From NCBI GenBank assembly GCA_964019695.1, contig OZ026515.1, positions 41,345,994 to 41,409,993 on the forward strand: 64,000 nt of DNA, in the 5' to 3' direction. A program made the position numbers and the translations under genes. Below the pieces are notes generated by a model. The model saw nothing but the letters and a program-made list of their open reading frames with translations, had not been told where the DNA came from and ran no database searches. This document shows, piece after piece, positions 44,401-53,600 of this stretch. The DNA is from Loripinus fragilis. Its lineage: Eukaryota; Mollusca; Bivalvia; Lucinida; Lucinidae. The stretch's first letter is position 1. Each line of letters opens with the position of its first letter.

Positions 44401-47400
44401 TCGATTTTGTTTACATTTTATCTTCAAGTTGGATTAACCTTAAAGCTACCAACAAATAGATATGTCATTCAATATAACCACTTTGCATGCTGCTGATTTC
44501 ATTTGAAAATGTATACTTTTTCAAAAAAAAAAAATCACAAGTACATGAGAGTCAAACATTTTGGATCCAGATCAGTCCAGACATTCTTTCGGGCCTGATC
44601 TGGGTCCACTCTTTTTGCAAAGGTTATCAGCAGATCACACTAAATAAGCAGGTAAAAGAAAATACACGTTTCAAGATTAACCCGTACATCAGATGTTGTT
44701 GGGTTTTTTTCTTCAAATTTAATATCTGCAGTGAGAAACCAAAGATTATATAGGTTTAATTGATATGTTAGCACAGGGGCAGATCCAGGATTTCTGGAAA
44801 GGGGGTTCATATGTATAAAGGTGTGTGTGTGTGTGGGTTCGCTTTGCTGATTTGATCTTTTTTTTTTAAAATATCCCATAAAAAAGAAATAATTTGGTCT
44901 CAGTGAGACCAAATTATTTCATTTTCATAGGATATTTAAAAATGGAGGGCTTTGAGAGGTGTTCAAGCGAACCCCCTGAACCCACTCTGGATCTGCCACT
45001 GTAGAAGATGATCAAGCTTATCATGCCCACAAGAATTAAGAAAGATATAACAAAATTTGTTTTCTGCTGCATTTGCGCATGATTGCCCTTCAAGGTATAA
45101 CTTTGTTCATGGTTTGCCTTACCATCTTTGAGATCAAATTTAATATATTGATATGCAACAGAAAGCATGATAAAAGTAAAATCTTGTAATGCTATCGATT
45201 TTGTTTACTCTTAAGTGAATTTTATCTTCAAGTTGGATTAAACCATAAAGCTACCAACAAATAGATATGTCATTAAATATAACCACTTTGCATGCTGAGA
45301 ATTTTTTCTTGATTTTTTGCTGACTGCTGATTTTATTTCAAAATGTACTTTTTAAAAAAAAAATTTACAAATACATCTGTCTGAGAGTGTCAAACTTTTC
45401 GGATCCAGATCAGTCCGGATATGGGTCCACTCTTTTTGCAAGGGTTATCTATCAGCAGATGACACTAGCAGGTAAAAGAAAATACTTTAAAATTGTTATC
45501 GTTGGGGATGTGCATTATTATCAATATATCATGATAAATACCATGATTTGTCAGGAGTTTGAGTATGTTTGTTCTATACCCGATACATAATGTGTCACGT
45601 AAACCCACCCTCTGCCCATATATACATGAATTGTGTAGCTACTGATCATAGCCCTTAACTCGAGTCTTTCAGAATTGACATACATTTAGAATAGAATAAT
45701 CATTATACAGCACCCTACAGGGCGGAGTACTATTTTCGAGCCCTGCCCTAGATAAGCAGCGTATTTGCGTAAATACGCAATTAAAATCATCAAAAAAGCA
45801 ATTAAAATGAAATGTGTGCGTACCGAAAAGCAATTCTAACGATCGGTATGCAATTACATGCGATTTCATTGCGTACCATTTGGTCCTTTTCGTTTCCATT
45901 CGGCTAATAAACAAATGCCAGTCGGGTATTGATTTTATTTTTACTAGCGAGCGCCCAATATACTCCAGTTTTATGAAAATATCGGTGCCCAGTCCAGTAT
46001 TTCGCGGAATAACAAAAAGATGAAAGTGAAACTTTGCAAAGTATACACGCTCGGAATGTCAACAAGGGGATGAGATTTGCTTCAAGAACAATAAAATCCG
46101 CGAGTCTGATACTTGAGAAAGGCAGACGATCGGAGTGAATAAATATGCAAGCACATTCCGATGGCTTCATGCAACAAGAAAAGGTTTAATCACAGAAAAA
46201 AAAATGTTGCGTAAAAAAATATGAAAATACACAATTGTTTTTACAAGTACGCAATTGAGGATAACCAGGTTGCGTAAGTACCCAATTGACCCGAAAGCTT
46301 ATCTAGGGCGCTGCATGAGTATTATCAGCACCCTAGATAAGCAGCGTATTTGCGTAAATACGCAATTAGAATCCTCAAAAAAAGCAATTAAAATGAAATG
46401 TGTGCGTACCGAAAGCAATTCTAACGATCGGTATGCAATTACATGCGATGTCATTGCGTACCATTTGGTTCGATCATTTCGTTTCCATTTTGGTAATAAA
46501 CAAATTCCAGTCAGGTATTGATTTTTTTTACCAGCGAGCGCTCAATATAACTCCAGTTTTATGAAAATATCGGTGCCCAGTCCAGTATTTCGCGGAAAAA
46601 CACAATGATGAGTGTGAAACTTTTGCACAGTGTACACGCGTAAATGTCAACAAGGGAATGAGATTTGCTTCAGGTACAATAAAATCCCCTAGTTTGATAC
46701 TTAAGAAAGGCAGATGATGGGAGTGAATAAATATGCAAGCACATTCCAGATGGCTTCATGCAATAAGAAAACGTGTAATCACAGAAGAAAAAAAAGTGGC
46801 GTAAAAAATATGAAAAAACGCAATTGTTTTTGCAAGTACACAATTGAGGATAACCATGTTGCGTAAATACCCAATTGACCCAAAAGCTTATCTAGGGTGC
46901 TGATCATACGTGTTATAATATCTGATAGCCATAATTCCAACTATATACCTCCCCAAATGAACAATTTTAAGTTCAATATTTGGTATTTTTCCTTTATAGG
47001 GGTAACTTTAACCTTTGCAAACAGTTTGGACCAAGATTAGGACCAACAGAACATCCATCTTGATCTGCATCCAGGGGTTTGGACACATTAATAGAATTCC
47101 TGCAAGATTTAAAAAAAAAAAGTTAATTCTGAAAAAAAGACAGCAGACGACAACAAAAGCATTTTTGTCCAAACATAAAATTATGACCAAATATTTCATG
47201 GTCATTGTTGTTGAACAATGACCATGAAATATTTGGTCATAATTTTATGTTTGGACAAAAATGCTTTAATTTGTTGGACATTAATAATAATAATTAACCA
47301 CCAAATTTAAGCCAAACATTTTATCAATAAAAATAAATAAATGCAAAATGTTGCTTATTTATATTTACAGTCCCAGATTCATGTTCATCCTTCACAGGCC

Positions 47401-50400
47401 GTAACACCAGGCCAGACAGTGCAAGTTACTCTACGCAATCAATTACCCGCAGCAACAGGTGACAATAAATACACAGAAGAAATGGTTCCAGGATACACAG
47501 GTAAAACATTGAGCACTATGCACTATGACTATGGCAGATGTTCTAAAATTTCGTTGGTTATCAAGGCCTGAACCCTTAAAGCGCCAAGAAAAAATGCATC
47601 TGAAAAAATAACGTCTACTGAAGTCGTCTGCTGCAAAAAATATTACCTAACATTACTGACACATTTAAGTATAGAAGCTAACAGCGTGGACCCAGAACAG
47701 ACTGCTCTGATCTAGGTCCACACTGTCTGCCATAGAGGCTTCTTAAACATTTCAGCAGACAAGAAAAGCAGAGGATTTTTTGTTGTGATTGGCGTATTAA
47801 GGGTTAACCAGATGCTTGTCAGAATAGCAAACAGTGAAGGCCCTGAGCAGACTGCTTCTACAGATTCCACTAAGCAGGCAATTTTAGATTATAAGTCTAG
47901 AGTTTTTTCTGACCCTTCATCTGCTTCTCTACTTGAATGTGAGCAGTGAGACATGACAGATTTGCTGGCTTACTGCAAATTCATATGTAGATCAATGTGA
48001 TTACGTAAGATCAAAATCTTATAGGCAAGTTTATGAAAATATCCTTACATCGATATTGATTCAGTACTTTATTAGAAGAACAAGAAATGTCACAAACATG
48101 TGACGAATGCCCCCAAAGGAATTGGTCTAGCGTAAGACACATTTGAGGAAAGTTAGCTGTAATATAGCACGAAAAACCTAGAAATGAGGCCAGAAGTCAA
48201 TGTCAAGGTCAAAGTGACTCAAAATGGTATGCACCACTCCCCCATCCGAAGAGGAATTACCACCCCAAATTTGGGATTCCTAAATCAAATAATATAGGAG
48301 ATATGCTTAGGACACAATAATTCTTGAAGACTAGGACAGAGGTCAAGGTCACAGTGACCCAAAAATGGTTTGTGACACTCAGGCATCCTAAGATGCATTT
48401 ACATACCAAATTTTGAATTCCTATTTCAAAGAATATAGGAGACATGCACCAGTTTCTAGAAACTAGGTCAAAAGTCAAGTTCAAGGTCACAGTGACTTAA
48501 TTAATGTACGCCTCACTTCGTCATCCAAAGATGCATTCACACACCAAATTTGAGATTCCTACCTCAAAAATATAAGAGATAGGCTCTGGACATGAAAACT
48601 CTAAAAACTAGGTCAGAGGTCAAGGTCACAGTGACCCGAAAATAGTACATGACACTCCCCTATCCCAAGATGCATCCACACACCAAATTTGGAATTCCTA
48701 ATTCAAAGAATATAAGAGATATGCTCGGGACACAATAATTCTTAAAACTAGGTCAGAGGTCAAGGTCACAATGACCCAAAAATGCTATGTGACATCCCGT
48801 CATCCCAAGATGCATTTACACACCAAATTTGGAATTTCTATCTCAAAGAATATAGGAGATATGCACCAGACTCAATGCAATTTCTAGAAACTAGGTCAGA
48901 GGTCAAGTTCAAGGTCACAGTGACCCAATTATGGTATGCGACACTTCGTCATCCCAAGATGCATCCACACACCAAATTTGAGATTCCTACCTCAAATAAT
49001 ATAAGAGATATGCTCCGGACACGATTATTCTAAAACTAGGTCAGAGGTCAAGGTCACAGTGACCCGAAAAGGGTACATGACACTCGGCTATCCCAAGATG
49101 CATCCACACACCAAATTTGGAATTCCTAACTCAAACAATATAAGAGATATGCTCCGGACACAATAATTCTTAAAACTAGGTCAGAGGTCAAGGTCACAGT
49201 GACCCAAAAATGGCATGTGACATCCCGTCATCCCAAGATGTATTACACACCAAATTTGGAATTCCTATCTCAAAGAATATAGGAGATAGGCACCAGACTC
49301 AATGCAGTTTCTAGAAACTAGGTCAGAGGTCAAGTTCAAGGTCACAGTGACCTATTTATGGTTCATGACACTTTGTCATACCAAGATGTATCCACACACC
49401 AAATTTGAGATTCCTACCTCAAATAATATAAGAGATATGCTCCGGACACGATTATTCTAAAAACTAGGTCAGAGGTCAAGGTCAAGGTCACAGTGACCCG
49501 AAAATGGTACGCGACACTCCCCCATCCCAAGATGTATCCACACACCAAATTTGGAATTCCTACCTCAAAGAATATAGGAGATATGGACCGGACACGAAAG
49601 CGGGACGGACGGACAGTGCGATTACTATATGCCTCCCAAAGTTCCTTTGGGGGCATAAAAAGAAGGAGATATTTTTATGACATGAAAATATCTTCTTCTT
49701 CTTCCAATAAAGTACTGACACCATCATTGGCGTAACATCGTACTGGTGTATAGGTGGTGCAGGAACAATCATTAAGGTGATGGCTAAAATATCTATGTAC
49801 TGTTGATTCAAAGATAGATGAGAATAGTTGTAAACCAAAATATGAACTAATCCAGGTAAATTGTGATTTATACAGGTATATATCATAAACTACCTCTAAC
49901 TGCAGTAATACAATTACCGTTATTTACCTGTTTCAATGAAAAAAATAAAAAAAATAATATATATAGTATAGTCGTATTATTATGTTCAGATACTCATACT
50001 AAAATGACATGCCACATGTTCAGACTTTGAAACATCAGTACAGTGCAGAACTGCAACATGAGCCAGACCTTGAGAAAATGGTACTTACCATATTTTCATA
50101 AGAATGCTTTTTAAATATGCAAAAGGGCCATTTTCTCATAATATTGCTTATGTTATGCTCAGTACCCTTTGGCATATTGAAAACAAATTTTCTCTCAATA
50201 GGCAAGTCTGTGCTTTAGTTAAGAGTGTACGTGTAACAGAAAAATAATTTTCTTGTTTCTCAACCAAACATATGTTGTGGGTACTCAAAAGAACCATTTC
50301 AATAAGACGGTTCTTTTGAGCACCCAAAACATATGCTAAAAATTATGGGTTAGAAAATATATACACTTTTACACTGAAAATTTTTTGTTTATCTAAACCT

Positions 50401-50603
50401 GTGCAAGTGCTAAAGAGATTGATGCAAGTGAGGGACATGTATCGAATTGGAAATTAAAACACTTCTTTCAAAGATAAATTAAATTCCATAAATTATTTAT
50501 GATATGTGTATTTTACAAAATATATGTACTTCTCAGGTGAAAAGGTAAAGGAAACCATTAATTTTAGGCAGAATGATGACACTTTCATATTTTGTCCCCC
50601 CCG

Positions 50604-50641
<38 letters not shown>

Positions 50642-53600
50642 TTAAGAATCCATTCAGTAAGAAGAGTGAGGGAAAAGTGCTCTAAATTTTAGAACACACA
50701 GTACACTCCTTTTTATAACACAATTCCTTATAAAATTGATTTGGATATAACATGGTCATGTTGTAGCTCACAAAGTTTTTTACCATGAAATTTTACAAAG
50801 GGTTTATAGGAAAATGACCATGAAATGGTCATTTTTCTATAAACCCTAAAATGGTCCCTTATAACTTTATTCACTTATAACACAGTCCAGACACTTATGG
50901 ACCTGAAACTAGAGTTAAATAGAAAGGGACTGCACTGTTTGTTGGTATTGTATTCACTTTTCAGCACTCAAGAATTGAAAAAATGGAGAGAAAAAAACTT
51001 TCTTTAAAAATGCTTTTATATTCTGTTCTTTTAGGATATATTCCCAGAATGCCATTCAAATTTGGTGGAACATATAAAGATGATTGTGATATTTGTATTG
51101 ATGAATACACAACAAACAGACAGGTTCATGACTTTAAGAATCGAGATCTAACCCGCCAAGTGAGCAGTGTACCTCGACTTACAGCAATTTCTCATGATCC
51201 ATATGTAAAAGAGTATTTAGACAGATACAGAGACACGCATCCAAACAGACCTCTACTCATGGGTATGTATGAACAAGAAACGCAAGGTTTTATAAACATA
51301 AAGCATAGGTCAAGATACGCTCTAATGTCCAGCATCTTCAATGTCAACGGTTGTTTCATTCTACGCCAAAAAAAGGAACAACGTTATCAAAGCTCTGTGC
51401 AAGAGAATAAGGTCAAGATAAACACAATTTTTATAGCGTAATTAAAATTATCAATATTTTCTTAACCATCAGTTTTAACATATTTCGGTGCTCAAAAGAA
51501 CCGTCTCATTGAGACGGTTCTTTTGAGTACCCAGAACATATATTTTGGTTGAGAAATAAGAAAATTATTTTTTAGTTACACTCTCATAACTCAGAGGCCT
51601 GATAATGAATATGGAATCTATCAGGGCTGGAGGTCTAATATATACATGTACATTGTATATGGTCTGAGTCTTCATCTACTTTCATATTTTATGTTTGATT
51701 TGTAATTTTGTAAAGGCTCTGGTGAGGTTGTGTGAATGAACCGGCTTATAATAGTGTTTTCTTTGGAGAGAAATAAGCAAATTATACAACCAGAATACAT
51801 CTCTCATCTGTATGTCTATGTACATGTATTTGAGAGTTGCCGAGGTCTTCAGTTAAGAGTGCATAACAAATCTCTTTTTGTCTTATTTCTCAACCAAGAC
51901 ATATGTTGTGGGTACTTAAACCCCATCTAGATCAGACGGTTCTTTTGAGCACCCAAAACATATGTTTAGACTGCATTATAAAAATATTTGCTTAACTAGA
52001 CTTAATGTCTATGTATTTGAGAGTTGCCAATATAAAAGAACTGCATATCTGCTTGAATATTCAAAAATCAATTACATATTGATTCTACCCTACCATTGAA
52101 GATGCATTTAATTGATAATGTATGCTAAGATTTGGCAGAAAATACATTGATATGCACAATTGTATGGTTGAACTTGCCCAAGTACATTAAGATGATTATT
52201 TAGGCAATACAATGATGACATTTAAAGTACATTGAGTGATATACATCTTAAAGATTTAAAGCTACACATGTATGTTATGATAATGTTTTGCTGCTATGGT
52301 AAATCTTGTATTAGTCCGTACACTCGAATAGTTCGTACACCATAAATTATTCACGACCGGTCAGCTCAAAATTTCATGTATTATTTCGTAAAGTGGTCAT
52401 TTTTACTAATCTGTAATTTTTATTAGTTCGTACACAACGTTTTTTCCTTCATTGGTGCCTGTGTTTACAATACCTTCGTGTTAACTTTCGTGTGAGTAAG
52501 CCAAACATATCTTTTCAACTGCCAATCTAACGGCCAAGTTCGCTTACATAACTCCACCATTGAAGTCGCACGTTTTGGGTTATAGTTTTCTATTTCCAGT
52601 GAGTTTTGTAAAGAGGTTCAGCCTTTCCATGGATTAAATCCTCTGTATTCTCTCTAATAATTGCATTTAGTGCATATATTTTTTAAAATCTTAAACTTTT
52701 TTTGATATTATAGCCCTAAAAACAGTAACAACTTCATTTGTATCATTAATTTCCATGAAGTTTAGTAATGAATTTAAATTACATGGAAATTGTATACTAA
52801 AAACCTGTCAAAATGTTACACTTACTGGTATAGTTTGGCAAGCAGTTAAGACCCAGATGAAATGCCACATAATGTGGTATTTCATCTGGCTCTGCAATGT
52901 CTGCTAAGATAAAAGCAAACTATAGGGACTGAAATATATGAGCAACGATATGAGATTTCCAACAATATGGTATGTGTGACCAGCAAAGCCTCAGATCAAC
53001 CTGTGCATACACGCAGTCTGATCAGAGTCTTTGCTAGTTGCTTGAATATTCTATGAGATTTAATTTACTGACCAAACATCAGTTGGAGTTTTTAAGCTTA
53101 AAAGGAAGCTGCTCAGGCTCGCCTGAGTCTACACTTGTAAAAATGCCACATTGTTGGAAATCACATGTCACATCTCAATTATCTTAGTTTAGAGATGCAT
53201 ACCCATCAGCGCTTAATATGTACAATGATTCATATCAAACCAGATGGAAGAATCCATTAGTATACAATGGGTAAATGACATAATTCACTGTTCATTGATA
53301 TAATCTACATACAGATGATAAGAGACCACTGACAGAGCCTCCTATCCCTGGCTATAAAGGGTATATTCCAAGAATAAAACCTACAGAACTTGGTCTAGGA
53401 AACAGATATCATATAGCAACAAAGAATGGATTTGAAGATTTTGTTAGGGAGACAGCCAGACAGTCACAGAAGTTAACTGGCACAGTACCAAGAGCTTTTG
53501 ATGGGTAAGACTGCTATAAATATTATCATGGAAGTTTAGTACTTATGTAATATGCATAGTCATTCTTCAAATATGATGTACAACTATCTAATATGGATTA

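Noticed and set aside
48108..49655. Regularly spaced repeats that superficially resemble a CRISPR array
   Set aside because: Units are 140 bp with no spacer/repeat division, are bounded by inverted ends and lie in an intron of a eukaryotic gene.
49560..49886. 108-codon minus-strand frame and several 80-codon frames in 48257-49735
   Set aside because: All are by-products of the 140-bp monomer, whose length lets one frame stay open for short stretches.
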